Positions 35,560 to 49,590 of a stretch of DNA of 64,000 nucleotides are shown in pieces. Positions within the stretch are counted from its first letter, which is position 1. The number at the start of each line of letters is the position of its first letter. The translations under genes were made by a program, and so were the position numbers. The DNA is from Maea johnstoni. Its lineage: Eukaryota; Annelida; Polychaeta; Spionida; Magelonidae. The notes below the pieces were generated by a model that did no database searches, was not told where the DNA came from, and saw nothing but the letters and a program-made list of their open reading frames with translations. The stretch covers positions 33,078,935 to 33,142,934 of the forward strand of contig OZ012686.1 of the NCBI GenBank assembly GCA_963942565.1, read 5' to 3'.

Positions 35560-35780
35560 GTTATGCCTCTATATAGTATACCTTTCTGTTGCTCTTTTAC
35601 ATTATATAATCCAGCCAATGGGAAGAGGGCACGCTCCATGATCAAAGGGTGAAGCTGACACTGAGGGGGGAGATAAGGGGGAGATAGGGAGGGGCTCAGG
35701 TTACAAACATTGGCTAATGCCACACCTCGGGGAATCTTGAGGGAAAATAAACATGACTATTACCCACAGTGACGTAGGAC
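35560..35780 (-). promoter_or_regulatory. Candidate promoter-like block (left copy)
   Basis: Less AT-rich than its surroundings and nearly unchanged between the copies. Read on the minus strand it has a CRE-like TACGTCA at about 35,770-35,776, a CCAAT box at about 35,709-35,713 and a TATA-like ATTATATAAT at 35,601-35,610. The candidate ATG at 35,309 lies about 290 bases downstream. The spacing is promoter-like, but these short motifs are common by chance. Confidence 0.18.
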
Positions 35781-35825
35781 TAATTATTCATTTATGGTGT
35801 TCTTCCTCTTCCTCCTCCTCCCCCT

Positions 35826-36200
35826 AATCATTATCATCATTATCATCATCACCATCATCATCCTCATCATCCTCATCATCATCAACATCATCATCATCAA
35901 CATCATCATCATCAACATCATCATCATCATTTTTGTTGTTAGTTATCATCATCATTATAATTATTTTTATCATTATAATCAATATTATCATTATCATTAT
36001 TATCATTATCACTATCATTATTATCATCATTATTATCAACATTATTACTATTATTATCATTATTTTTATTACATTATTGTTATTACTGCTATTATCATTA
36101 TTATCATTATTATTATTATCATTATTATTATTATTATTATTATCATTATTATCATTATTATCATTATTATTATTATTATCATTAATATTATTGTTATTAA
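35826..36200. repeat. ATC then ATT microsatellite (left copy)
   Basis: About 375 bp of ATC and ATT triplets. Ends 100 bases before the assembly gap. Confidence 0.95.
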
Positions 36201-36300
36201 AAACTGTCATCAAAATTATTATTAGCACTTTTGTTATTTTTATTATATCAGTATTCTAGATTGAGCTATGCCCAATAGATGGCATCGCAATATGGACTGA

Positions 36301-36500
36301 NNNNNNNNNNNNNNNNNNNNNNNNNNNNNNNNNNNNNNNNNNNNNNNNNNNNNNNNNNNNNNNNNNNNNNNNNNNNNNNNNNNNNNNNNNNNNNNNNNNN
36401 NNNNNNNNNNNNNNNNNNNNNNNNNNNNNNNNNNNNNNNNNNNNNNNNNNNNNNNNNNNNNNNNNNNNNNNNNNNNNNNNNNNNNNNNNNNNNNNNNNNN
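36301..36500. other. Assembly gap of exactly 200 N
   Basis: A run of 200 undetermined bases. A round, fixed length is typical of a gap placed by a scaffolding program, not of a measured distance. GA dinucleotides follow it and a long ATT/ATC microsatellite lies just before it. Confidence 0.99.
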
Positions 36501-36528
36501 GAGAGAGAGAGAGAGAGAGAGAGAGAGA
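36501..36528. repeat. GA tract at the right edge of the gap
   Basis: 28 bases of GA. The true tract may be longer and reach into the gap. Confidence 0.9.
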
Positions 36529-36880
36529 CCAGGCCTATAGAGAAAGTGAGAGAATCTGAGAAAGTTTGAAAGGATAGAAAAGGCATATTCAGGTCACTGA
36601 GAGAGCAAGAGAGAGAGAGAGAGGCATAAAAATACAGGTCTATAGCTCACAGAGAAAATGAGTCTGAGAAAACCCTACATAAGGACAAGAGAGGCATAAT
36701 AATTTTGTTCTGCAGCGCACAAAAAGAGCCTAAGAAAACCATGAATAAGGATAGAAAAGTATAATAATTCTGGTTGATAGCCATCAGCTGGAGTGTATTA
36801 GAAAGTCATACATAAAAAGAAAGGCAAACAAATTCAGTTAATAGCTCTCAAAGAGCGAGCATTAAAAATATTACAAAAGA
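36529..36880. repeat. Minisatellite (right copy)
   Basis: Same core units as 10,060-10,770 without the inserted transposon and with a different unit number: TAGCTCACAGAGAAAATGAG at about 36,643 and decayed units to 36,880. Confidence 0.6.
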
Positions 36881-37059
36881 ATGAGAAAAGCACAAGATTT
36901 TCTAATAATGAATATAATGACCACCTTATTTTTGACTTGCTATAAAAAAAGTTATTTCCAGTGCCAATTACTTCCCAAACATAAATATCCCAACATATCA
37001 TATAACGAATCAAGGTGTGAAAAAGAGATGTTTGAAACATCTAATACTTTAAAGAGTAA

Positions 37060-40000
37060 ACAAAGGGAGAGAGAGTGTTATACACATAGGCCTACTGAAC
37101 GAGACTGGTTTGGCAGTCATTTCTAATTTCATGTAGTCCTCAGATGAAAATACATTTTGACTTGTTTTTGAGCCTTTGACCTTTCTTAAATGGAAGTATT
37201 CCTGCTTTTAATTAAATTTCAATCTTTTTAAAGTTTCTTTTTTTATTTAGCACATGATGGACCACCTTAGGCACTCCCTATCCTGAAATCCTATATCCTC
37301 TCTCATTTATTACAATGATGAACCTGGTCACAGACAGGTCAAGCATCTGATAGACTTTAGCCGATTGGCAAAATTTCAAATTGCTAAGAATATCCCCCAC
37401 GGAGTAGACCTAGCTGGAACTAGGCCTTCAGTAAACAATCCTGAGTATGTCGTCAATTTCCCAGAGCAAGCCTCAACACCAGCTGAAATCTACACTCACA
37501 AGTAGGTATCTGGACTAGATCTTATTTTGAGTTCACCCAGAAATCAACCATATTGTTTTGGCATGAATGGCATTTTTAATCACAAGGTTGTTTACCAATT
37601 CAATATGGAACCTATTCATTCTCAGAGAACTCTGCAAAAAGCTTGTGTACAAATATGAACATGTAAAGATCTCAAAACTAAACAAAGTATCGAACAAAAT
37701 ATATTTGAAGGAAGATTGCTTCTAGGAATTTTAAGATTCAACATAATTTGCCAGGTTTTCAAGAAATAGGATGTATGTATTAAATACCTCAGTGAATTAA
37801 AAAAAGAAAAAAAAAGAATTACAATGAAACCTGCAATATTTCTTCTTGTAATAAACATGTTATTCAGTAAATATTTACCGAAATTCTTTCCTTTTGACAA
37901 TCATAAATATATATCAGAGCATGCACCATGGCAAACTGTGGGCACTGTGGATATAGTGTAGAGAATTATAACTGACAGTCACTAAATTAAAACAGATTGC
38001 CATTTCGAAGAAGTGACCCATGATCATAGATGGGGGTCCTCTAAATCCACATTAACCTAAAAAACCTCAGGGCGTGTGCTGCCAAGATGACCATTTTATG
38101 GTCATTTTCTTGACCATGCACAGTTATGAGTGGCATTCTTAGAAATATGTCCTATTATAGAGTTAGCTGGAGGCAAGCCCCATGCATCCTATACCCCATT
38201 ACATCATAATACAATTCAGACAGACAACAGCCTGAAGATAAATTTGCACCATTTATCAAGATGTCACCATCAGCTGTGGACCCTTCTCTAATTGTCTACC
38301 CCTACCATATGTAGCTGAGACTTTAGGAAATCTTTTGATTTTTCCAGAAAAATTCTAGAAAATCCTTCAGGTATTCCAAGCTTCATTTGGTTAGCGTAAT
38401 TGATGCCAATAGTGACTCAATTACTAAAACAATTCAAATAGCTCTATTATTTTGACCAGTGTATTTTTCATAAAACATGTGAATGAGAAATATGAATGTT
38501 ACTCATAGTCCATTAACTACTTAAAGATTTTCTTAAGTATTCGCTAAGTATCATAACTCCAGGCAACATATGTAAATGATATCAGATTATCTTGAAGTGA
38601 GAAAAGGTTAAAATAACTAGAACTTATTAACCAGTACTCTGCAGGATAAAGCTACATGGCGTCTGCTAGAACATAAGCTGTAGCTTCACCTTCATCTATC
38701 CTAGATGGAAAGGGGATACAGATGGAGTTATAAAGGTTTCATATTCAACAAACCATCATTCACAAGCCAAGCACACTTCAGATTTTCTGAATGCAAATAC
38801 CACTTGTAGATTTGATCTCAATTTGTTTTAATGAACTTCACTTTTCAAGAAAATTTCAATCAATTTCGATTCATGGAAAAGATGCAAATATGTTGTTTTC
38901 TTTGCTAAAAGTGATCCATATACCCATAAAAAGCACCCATGACTCTAAAACTGTTCAAAATGCCCTTAAATCAGTATATCAAATCAATCTAGACTAAGTT
39001 TACTTTTGTTAAGCAATGTTATATCAAATATGTGTTAGTTTCTTTCACTATGTGACCCCTTACCTTAGATATTGCTATTTGTAGTGTCCATGTGAACTAT
39101 TATGCTCCAGATTGACCAGTGGTCATGCAGAAAATATAGCAGGCTGAGTGACCACTCCAACTCCTAATCCAATAACTACGGAAACTTAAACAACTTGCAA
39201 TGTTGATATAAATAACAGTCCCATGCGCTAAGCGGAACTTGCTAACTTAAACTATGCAGTACAAGCTCAGGGCTGAACATGTAGTAAGTGTACCATGTAA
39301 CACGGTACTGAAGCGAACTAATACTGATGGTAATCACACACCCTCTTGTTGTGGCACTTCTGGGGGCGGCGAGACAGGGAGATCCATTTATACAAGTAAT
39401 CCTTTCCCTCCTTCCTTATCACACGCTTCTCATATCCACACAGAGAGCTGATCTCTCTGTGTGATCCTCTCTGATATGCTGTATCCCTGTATGGTAGTTA
39501 CGTTTATCTTAATACAATCTCCATTAATCCGAGGTGTTCTTACCAGCCCAAACGCTGAGGGAACACACTGATCCCGAGAAACTTACTCTACATTAGTTCA
39601 AGGATCAGTGAAGGGCTCTCCAGAACTCAGTCAGATCCCTGAGATAAACTATCTCTGTGTGGTAGTTATGGATGGTTATCTCGGAATCTTGGTATCCACT
39701 GAGCAATTTGGGTGTTCCTATGAGTCCAGATGCTGAGAGAACAAATTGCTGAAGGAAAACCTCCACCTCCTCTGTAGGAATCCTAAAGCTAAAGCTAGCT
39801 CTGGTACGACTTGTCAGCCAGCCAGCCAGCAACAGTGGTCCGTGCTTGCGGTGCTCGCACTCTCGCTGCAGCTTTTAGACTGCACTGTTCCCTGCACCCG
39901 AACGACCACCAGAGGCAACTCCAGCGAGGCAATGGAAATATCACCGGATTCCTCGCATAACATGGAAGGGGCTGACTTGCTCCTACGCTACATTTAGCCA

Positions 40001-40100
40001 TGTTTACCACACGTGGCTGTGCATCTAGTACTAATGACCGATTGACTGCCATTCTGGCCAGCTGACAAGATTGGTGTCACCCACAATTGTTCCTAAGGGT
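37060..40100. other. Intron B-C inside the duplicated block (right)
   Basis: Counterpart of 10,771-13,840; nothing further seen. Confidence 0.45.
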
Positions 40101-40105
40101 GTGTA

Positions 40106-40151
<46 letters not shown>

Positions 40152-40158
40152 TATAAAT

Positions 40159-40250
<92 letters not shown>
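40101..40250. repeat. TG then TA microsatellite (right copy)
   Basis: Counterpart of 13,841-13,967, with an AAATACACAC interruption in the TA tract. Confidence 0.95.
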
Positions 40251-40257
<7 letters not shown>

Positions 40258-40451
40258 CTTAAAGTTAAACTACAAGGGATTGGAAGAAAGTCTGAATTTT
40301 GTTGACATCTGACCTACACTAAAATTAAGGGTCATACTTGTCTAATAACAAATGGAGCACTTCCAGTTTCCTTAATATAAGGAGACAACAAGTGCTCAGC
40401 CAATGGTTAGCAGGCAACCAAGTAAAAGAATCTGAACAGACTGGAATATGA

Positions 40452-40765
40452 CGTATAAGTAGCTCAGTTGGTTATGTGTCAGACTAGTAATCAGATGGTC
40501 ACTGGTTCGATTCCCGGCCAGGGCACTTTGGTCTGTCCTTGGGCAAGACAGTTTATTCTATAATGCTTCAGTCTAACCAGCTGCAAAATGGGTACCTAGC
40601 ATAAATAAGGCAGTGCTTAGAGCATGTGTGCTATATGCTGCCACTTGCTCTGGAATATCCCCCGGAGGATTGAAATGGTTTCCGTGTGTACAGGCCTGCT
40701 AGGGGAGGAAGGTTGTGTGAGCGTTTCGGTGGATACAAGACTATAAACCGAATACCTTTACCTTT
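40452..40765 (+). mobile_element. tRNA-derived SINE (right copy)
   Basis: Counterpart of 14,192-14,508 with the same ATATGA target repeats; its box B, GGTTCGATTCCC, is intact. Confidence 0.85.
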
Positions 40766-41414
40766 ATATGATGAGGATATTGTAAAATGGCATAAGCTGT
40801 TAGCCCTTTATTTCCTAGAGTGTACCTACATAGCTTCCCTGGTTGAATTAAGGCTGCATTAACGCTACCAGTATATCACCTAGATGTTTGATGTGTAACC
40901 TGTGAGTAGACTAGCATTTCTATCTCTCACTCTGTACTATCCCATACAGTTCAATTAGCCAGCTGCTAAATGAGGTCCAGCTGGCTTCAACATCAAACAG
41001 TTCATCAGACCACCCCACTACTACACCCATAGCAAAACGTCATTCTCCTCTACGTTAGAGAGAATAAATGACCTGCACAGAATTGCATGACCCCCTTATC
41101 TTACAAATGGGATTTGGGCAAATTTTACAATGGGACCTAATGAGCAAAATCAACATTTTGAGGAGTTGAGACATTGAGTATTTTCATACATACACGTAGT
41201 AGTGCTCCTAAGATGTTTGCCAAGTTTGGAAGGCAAACTTAGTCACAGAAAAACGGGAAAAGCGGTTGCCAAACTCGAGTGAGGCAGACTATAGTTCCAT
41301 TCATCACAGCCACCCACCGACCCACCCTAATCCTACTTTATGAGCAAATATTACCCCAGAGAAATCTTGATGTTACAGCCTGTAATTGTTATACTTTTAT
41401 TATTCTGTAGTCGG

Positions 41415-41490
41415 CCTTGACAGCTCGTGTTTAATATTTGAAAATATCACTGACCTAAAATAAAGTTTATCTGACAATCTATCTATAAAT
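41415..41490 (+). repeat. Short retroposon tail-like repeat (right copy)
   Basis: Counterpart of 15,165-15,238 with a shorter tail. Confidence 0.5.
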
Positions 41491-41785
41491 ATATAGCTTG
41501 GTTATTAAACATAAAATATTTGCATAAAAAATATTGATTTTTACCTGATATTACCTTCAGATATTTTCCCTGAGGTGCTTTATTCAGAAGTTTATCTCTA
41601 AAATAGCCAGACCTTTTTTGACCAAAGTAGGCATGAAAATATCAAAAGATCTTTTCCTACCTGTCGCACCTAAAAGTTCTGTGGTTATTTTGATAATACC
41701 TTGCTGACCAAACCATTTTTAGGTAAAGCAGTCAGTCATCTCAGTCAGATATATCGCAAACGCATACTTTATTCCAGTGATTCTA

Positions 41786-41877
41786 TGAATACTAACATGA
41801 CAGGGTTAAGATGGTTTTCAAAAATCTTTGCATCCTTGTTCTTAAGAAGAACATAGCCTCTGCATTGGAATTGTTAA
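41786..41877 (-). mobile_element. TTAA MITE family 1, half copy (right copy)
   Basis: Counterpart of 15,617-15,839, reduced to GAATACTAACATGACAGGG through GCATTGGAATTGTTAA. Confidence 0.6.
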
Positions 41878-41905
41878 GTATCAAGCTTATTTCTGCATAA
41901 CTTAC

Positions 41906-42680
41906 CTGTTCGTCTCTTATCCTGTCTCTGTGGTGATGTATCTGGCGATGTGTTGGTTGCTGTTGTGGTGTTTGTGGGTGCCGTTTTCAATGAGCCCTCG
42001 TCATAGGGTGGAGGATGATTTTGGACATGATCCACATGTATATGAGTAGTTTGGGTATGAGGGATGCCGTACCCATCATACCCCGGAGGATGAGTATATC
42101 CAGTATAGTATTGAGATCGGTACTCAGGACCCAAGGGTGGCATCCCGGTCCTATTATCGGGTATTCCATAGTTATAATGGGCATGCGGGTGTATGGGCAC
42201 TCCCCGGTTGTCTAGGACTTGGAAATTGGGTGGCATACCCGCATGCATCGAGGTCATTGAATAGACAGGGTGCTCCTGCACCATACCCGTATAAGACACA
42301 TGGGTATCCTGCCCACTACTTGCAGGGTAAGGGCGCCGACTATCCTGATTGTCACCTGCATTGGGTGGGGTGTGCCTATATGCCTGTGAGTCTGCCATGG
42401 TATAGGGTGTTCGGTATTCCGCTGGGGGTATGATGTGTGGATGTCCGTGTGCCAATCGAGGGTCGGGCGCCCCTACCCGGGGGTCTGGTGGTACCCCTCG
42501 AGGATCCGGCTGTATGAGTCGTGGTTCGGGGTAGGGGAAATAATGAGTGCCAGGATGTTGGCCGTTCTCGACATGACACGTGTGTTCTATCCGATCGTGG
42601 CCGGGTTGTGTTCTGTAGCTACTGTGCCCATCGTCTGACATACCACAAGTGTGCCGGATTTGTTGCTCTGCAATACAGCC
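41906..42680 (-). CDS. CEP170: CEP170-family gene, exon B, right haplotype copy
   Basis: Same length (775 nt), splice sites and phases as the left copy at 15,853-16,627. About 17 base differences from it by hand count, nearly all in third positions, giving Gly for Ser after NGQHP and Ala for Thr in the KT-PTN segment. The open frame runs on upstream into the intron for some distance, which is not evidence of longer coding because the acceptor is conserved. I interpret it as the other allele of the same exon. Confidence 0.8.
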
Positions 42681-44007
42681 CTGAAATAACAAAGGAAAGA
42701 ACCTTGAATACACCTGACGAGGGTTGAAAATACACACTAGGGTTAAATTAACACAATAAATAAACTTTGTGAACTTAGTGATAGGGGTCAAACTAACACA
42801 ATGAAAAGATTTGATTAAAGGTTCAAATTTAAATAAGTTGGCAAAATATCTGATGAGAGCGGCGAAATTACACAATATAAATATCTTATCATAATAATGA
42901 TTATAGATAACTGTACAAAACACCTAGTGAAGGTCAAAAGAACAATACAATGAAAACACCTGATATGACTGAATGTGAAGGTGAGAAACTAAAAGATGGA
43001 TAATGAAAATGGATAATAAAAAGGAGTCCAGATATCAGCATTGCAGAATAGACCATACTCTGACCTTCTCGCATATTCACAAGCTTGGCGAAAAATCAAA
43101 GACAGAAAGCAGGTTTTTAATTCATCTAAGCAAGACCAAGAAATTAGTCTCGAACTAATACAGATTTAGATAATTCTTCAACTCAACTCCACTGCACTCA
43201 GTAAAAGCTAATACACACCTACCCCCTCCACATGGTCCACATGGTGGTAATCAAACACCCTACACCCAACTGAACAAATAAATCTCAATAATACAAAACA
43301 AGCATGCCTCTTCTAGAGAGGAGCTGCAGTTGTCCACATGATATTCCCCTATCTGTGTATCTGTGTATTTTGTATTCCACAAGCAGGCTGCCAGTTCTTA
43401 TCACACTGTTTAGAATATGTCAAGTTAACCCATTAATACCCAGAAATGCCCCCCCCCCCCTGCAACAAATAACCATACAGGGTTACATTTCTAATAAATG
43501 CATCAATTGGGAAGAGAAAGGAATGAAAAATATTTAGCAGCATACAAGTTTCACATTTCCTTGAAATAATGATAATAATCAGAGACATATTATGTTCCCA
43601 TGAGTTCATTCCAGAGTATAATGTCAATCTGTTACTTTATCACAAAATATTTTCCATGAGTATCAGAATATCCAAACATTATGTACTTAAGGGGGGAATA
43701 TAAGCATGAATGTATGTATGTTTATTGACTGTAATCAAGTTAAAAAATAATCATACAATCCATAATTAACCAATTTAAGACACAACAAGGATATCCTCTA
43801 ATGAGTCTGGCCTTTTTGGAGTTAAACTCTTGGGTTGAACGGGGTGATCTGCCTACCTTATCAAATGTAGACCAAACCTGCAGCCTGGTCCACAGACACA
43901 ATGACACTTAACCCATGATCATGTCACAATCCTGATAAATCTTCAATAAGTGACACCTAATAGTACTATTAAACACATCTTTTATCTTCATCTGTAATCA
44001 ATACTCA

Positions 44008-44159
44008 TTAACCTATTCATGCCCAGAAGAAACACTGTTGCTTTTTGCCAACATATAATATATTGATTATTAGAATATTGTTTGATGATTAATCTAATTC
44101 AAGGGAGAAGCAATCCATTTAATATTAATTTCTCACATTCAGTAATGAAAAGGGTAATA
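44008..44159 (+). mobile_element. TTAA MITE family 2-like remnant (right)
   Basis: Counterpart of 17,820-17,977, about 8 bases shorter. Confidence 0.4.
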
Positions 44160-45377
44160 CAATATTCTTGCTGAAACATTGTTGTTTTATGGTTTAAATA
44201 GTTTATTTCTGAGTATTTCACATAATGAATAGGTATAAGATAACAGGTTAGATAATTGTTTATGTTTGTTGTTGATGTGTCTGTGTGTTTGGCTCAATTT
44301 TATTTGTTTATATCTCCTTGTTCAAAAACAAAAAAATCACTTTTGCGCATAGTGCAATATTCAAATTTAAAGTAGTTGTGAATGTATGAGTTCATGCAAT
44401 GACCTCTTCGGGAATTAACAGGTTATTTGTGACATTAATAAATCGCTGAATGAGGTCATAGGTTCTATCAAATAGAATTCCCAAGAGGACATACAGGACA
44501 TGAAACCATAACTCGCTCAATTTATTGTTTGGGAGGTGTCAGATTAAGCAAACAAAGATAGGGGTCTTCACCTTAAGGCTGTCAGCACATAGAGGTTGGC
44601 AACATTTACATGTCATGCAGTCAATCTCAGTCACAAAGAGGCTGCTTGACTACTACTATATAATGTCAAATAATTCAAAATGTCTCAAAAAGAAATTAAT
44701 GTTATGTTGTCTCACTGTAGAGGAAGCACAACTTTCCATGAAAAGATTATCATAAACCATCACTGTTTTTCAAATAATTTCCTATTGTACGTACCAACAA
44801 GATGCTGGGTGATGTTTTAACAATATTTAGCTCTGATCAATCTATGCATTCTTTTGAAATTAATTTATGAATCAAACATAGATTCAGAAAATATCGGATA
44901 GGGAACTAATGTTAGTAAAGCATTGATTTACATGACTTCTTCAAATTCTTTTAAAACATCATTTAATCAGGAAAATATAAAAAAAAATATTCAAGCATTT
45001 TTGAGGTACTGTAGACATAAATGATATGAATGGATATTTAGGTGAATATACCTTGGAAACAATTAAAAGAGAAAAAGAGAATAAAACTCCAGGTTCCTCT
45101 TTCGCCTTTTTCATGATATCTGATGGAATCCAGCAGCAGAAGTTACCAGAAGCAATTCTGCCGGTCGCTATGGCAACTGTATCTAGGTAACGTCTAATAA
45201 TGGAATGGTTTCCATAGAGTTCTTACAGCTGGTGATTGTGCAGTTGTATGTAAACTCAACAAACAACATGTGAAAAGAAAATTTACAAACATCATCCAAA
45301 CCAATTTCACTTACAGCTCCCCATGGTGTTCTGGCATGACAAAGATCACTGAATTTCAAATTCATACTGAATATGTC

Positions 45378-45597
45378 TTAACCCTTCCAATGCTAAGGCC
45401 CCTTTAGTCCGAAGCATTATAAGGACGCAAAGATTTTTGAAATCCATCTTAACCCTGTCATGTTGGTATTCGTTGGATAGTTCTCGCTGAGTATAACTCT
45501 CTGATGAGTACCCATTTGATAGGGTTCTAGTTATTCTTAAGGTTTTTGCATCATTTTGTGTTGACCAAACTATAGCGACCAGCAGCATAAGGGTTAA
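45378..45597 (+). mobile_element. TTAA MITE family 1, complete (right copy)
   Basis: Counterpart of 19,187-19,405, TTAA on both sides and a small internal insertion. Confidence 0.75.
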
Positions 45598-45657
45598 GCC
45601 TAAATTGATGTCTGTGGTGTCAAAGACATCCTGGAAATATTAGTAGTAACAGATGGA

Positions 45658-45834
45658 TAGGGGGTTCAAAGGATACAACGATACGCCTTCAACAACTGAA
45701 GATGTTGATTTTTTGCAATGTTTTAGGATTGGCACACTTTTTAGTTTTGCTCAAAATTAATGAAGTAGATCTAGTACCTCATCGTCAAACTGTACCCCTT
45801 CATGCAGAACCAACCCCCTTAATACACTGCATCT
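45658..45834. mobile_element. Dispersed element with GGGGGTTC ends (right haplotype)
   Basis: Counterpart of 19,466-19,632. Confidence 0.45.
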
Positions 45835-46079
45835 GTTGGTGATATCTATCAGTCAAGAGAGATTCGGGAAAGTATTTAAAGAAGCGTTGATCAGACTTCC
45901 CCCTCAAACATATTGTGTAGCTAAGCTTACTTCTGTAAATATTTTTCAAATGTAGCATTAATTAAGACCCAGACAACATATATCGAGAAGAACTCCAATA
46001 CAAATGGGTTAACTGACAGACTCAAATTTTCCACAACCAATTATCTGAAAGGAATGAGAAAAATTGTAGATATTCCCAT

Positions 46080-46485
46080 GGTTTATTTGTTTATTTATTG
46101 CGTAGATTGCATAGGCGCTTTATAGGTTACTTATATAGTGTTCCTGAAGGAATGTGCTGTGGTCGGGAGTATCATGGTATCGAATAACTGCCTTGTAAAT
46201 GTTAGAGGTCCATCTGATTAGCAAACAATACTTCAGGTGATACGCTCACTATAAATCAATTAGCGATGGAGGACCTAATCTGAAACAGCTGGCTGTGCAG
46301 ACTGGGAGTGTAATATGCATGCAGTAGACACAGATACAGTTCCATTCTACGATGTAACTCAATTCTTTCAATTAAGTCACGGCATCATGGCATATTTGTT
46401 TTCAATAATGAAAAACAAGAAAACAATGGTGCAGTTAATGTTTTGTTTCAATTAGTATTAATTTATGCATGCAATGCATCACTTG
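46080..46485. promoter_or_regulatory. Unusually conserved non-coding block (right copy)
   Basis: Counterpart of 19,890-20,290. It lies immediately before the 275-bp tandem duplication. Confidence 0.25.
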
Positions 46486-46496
46486 TTTTTTTGTCA

Positions 46497-47045
46497 ATGA
46501 TATATAATTATGCAGGTAGTAATAACATTATCACTTCAAGCAGTCATGATAAGAACAGGTGAATCCACCTGTAGACAGTGCCAGAGTTCACTAAGCTATA
46601 ATAGACGATAAGTCTTATTTTTGGGCATAAAGTATATTTTAGTTGTGTTTTTCTTGCACATTTTTCCAGTTTCTTTTACTTTGGATAACCGGAAAAAAAG
46701 AAAACTGACTGTACTCTATGAAACTGTATTTCAACCCTTGTCTTAAACCATAAGAATATAAAAACACAATGATATATAATCATGCAAGTAGTAATTACAT
46801 TATCACTTCAAACAATCATGATAAGAACAGGTGAGTCCACCTGTAGACATAGTGGGAGTTCACTAAGCGGGACTAGAGAAATCTTCTTACTTTAAGCCAT
46901 AAAGTATATGTTAGTTGTTTTTTGCACTTATCCTGTCTCTTTAATTTTGGATGACCGGAAAAAAAGAAAACTGACTGTACTCTATAAAACTGTATTTGCC
47001 CCCCCCCCCCCCCTTGTGTCTTAAACCATAAGAATATACAAACAC
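46497..47045. repeat. 275-bp tandem duplication, right copy only
   Basis: The segment from TGATATATAATTATGCAGG through CCATAAGAATATAAAAACAC occurs twice in a row (units starting near 46,497 and 46,770). Both contain ATGATAAGAACAGGTGA and GGATRACCGGAAAAAAAGAA. The left copy has one unit (about 20,307-20,575). The two units differ by several percent, so the duplication is not very recent. A C-run lies near the end of the second unit. Confidence 0.75.
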
Positions 47046-49177
47046 ATGATCAATTTCTTCACACTCTTGTCTTTTTAGTAATCCTAAATGAGTTGCATGC
47101 CAAATAAAAGCACTGGTATAAGTGTTAAGTCTAGATAATATTGAATGGTACTAGAAGATAATATGCTGGCCTAAATACTACACACAGAATAGCTTTGATG
47201 ATTTATTGCATGCTCTCAAATCCTTGAAGAACTGGTCCTGTTAGTCTAGACATTTCAGCATGGCACAAGAAGCCAAGATGCTAGCAGGTTCAGTGTTAGC
47301 ATATGGCAAGATTCAGCGCGTAACCCGACAAAAAAGTTCCACGGAACACAGAAGCTGTTTTCTGAGATCTTGGCATTTATCCATGCAACTGATAGGACTT
47401 CCACTAACTCCAATTCTTATTCTACAGTGAGAAAAAAAGTGTTTACATTAAACAGCAAGAACCATTTTTTCTTATATGCTAAATAAATACTTATGGATCA
47501 AATGTATACATGTATTTCATTACTGTTATATTACATATACATGGAAAACACCATTAGGTACATTGAAACATTGAACGTTCCACATTCATTATGAAACCAA
47601 GGTTCTTTAATTATTATAGGGGTGTAATTCTTACAGAAGATCAATAAGTGTTCCATCAAAATTACACAATTGCAGATGAAGGGGTTTAACACGCCTCTAT
47701 AAGATCTTACATTTGCTAAAAAGCATCACTTTTTTTCATTAGCATTTTTTTTCTCAAAATCAATGAGGTACAATGATCATCAGTGCAACTTTTTTTTAGA
47801 TCTCAAGATTTGCCTGCCTCTCTCTCTCAGCATGATTCTATCTCTTACGTCATGGACTGTACCTTTAAGTTCCCACTTCTTAACTTTCATTACATAGTAA
47901 TACCCACATAGATTCAATACCTCAGACCACCCATAATCCAGCACAACTTTTCTCCCTAACAGAGCTTTTTAGTTCTATTTCTGTCCCCTAGAGGTCTCAC
48001 TGCATCACTCGCCTCAAAATTAGCGTTCTAGCTTGTGGTGATGTTCCAAAATACATTAACCTAGACTGTGTAAAAGTATATCTTAGTACAAATTATCAGT
48101 TCTTCAATTACTACATAGAGGACTCTCCAAATCACAGAAACAAGAGCTCAATAAATTGCTTATGTAGCTTAGGGCGGTATTTCCACAATACCTCAACATA
48201 TATTTTATGAGGTAATGTGTGTATATTTTTTCTCTCTAGCCTGGAGGGTGAGAGATAGACACCTGTCTGAGTCCCAGGTAGGATGGGATGACAACAGGTA
48301 TGCCAATGGCCATGCTACTGCACATATCTACTCATAAATGCCATCATAAACCATATAGCACCAAGCATAATTGCAGAGTAGGTACTCATAAATCACACAG
48401 AGGCTTTTGCATTTCTCTTGGGTTATTTGGAAAAGATACTTCTCTTTACAAAAGGTTTGCGAGAAAATGAGTTTTTATGCCAGTGGCTTATAAAAGGGGG
48501 TGACTATTTTGGTGATAATCCTCATAAAAATAAACAGAAGCATTATTAAGAAAATATTTGAAGGAGAAATGTTAATCAGAACCAGACAAAAAAAATTATA
48601 ACTTTTTTACAGAAATCAAAAAGCCATCCTTGCGAAATTGTATGTAGGAGAAATGATGTTATAATAATTAGTATAAACTAATATTGATATTAGGCTGTGG
48701 ATACATATCAGATAAAATTTTATCAAAACAATATCTTTTCGTACCAGGCAGCAAGGGGTCAGGGTGGTCATGTTTTCATATGTATCTAACCAGGATCTGA
48801 AGCTCCATTATTCGTGGGAATTGGAAGGCACTCTCATAAAAAAACGGGATAGGGCTTGATATAATTTTCTACAATTCAATCTGTATAGTTTCACGAGCCT
48901 CTCGCTAGGTGCAGCTTTAGGTATTTTCGAGCCCTGCATCCATAACTCCAGGCAGCGGAGAATCTCTAACTTCAGTGTGTGGGAATTTCCACTATTTATG
49001 ACTGTAGTGCTTGCCATAGGCATTACTAGTGTTTACATTTCATTTACAATATGACCTCCTAATAACCCATGCTTCAATTAGATCTGTTTGATCAAACCCC
49101 TAACACATTGGTGCTTGCCAAGTTCTCAATACTCCACATAGTCATGACACCTTAGTTAAGTCTAATATAGTATATAT

Positions 49178-49590
<413 letters not shown>

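Larger units (their letters stand above)
42681..49177. other. Intron A-B, right copy, proximal part
   Basis: Counterpart of 16,628-22,792. Adds about 100 bases of degenerate repeat after exon B (42,721-42,850), the tandem duplication, and about 170 bases at 47,046-47,215 absent from the left copy. Confidence 0.45.

Noticed and set aside
35794-36228. Long Ile/His/Asn/Asp-rich open frames on both strands (also at 26,160-26,490, 52,780-53,250, 61,930-62,220, 63,025-63,470)
   Set aside because: They are translations of ATT/ATC microsatellites, which lack stops by chance. Length varies between haplotypes and there is no other coding sign.
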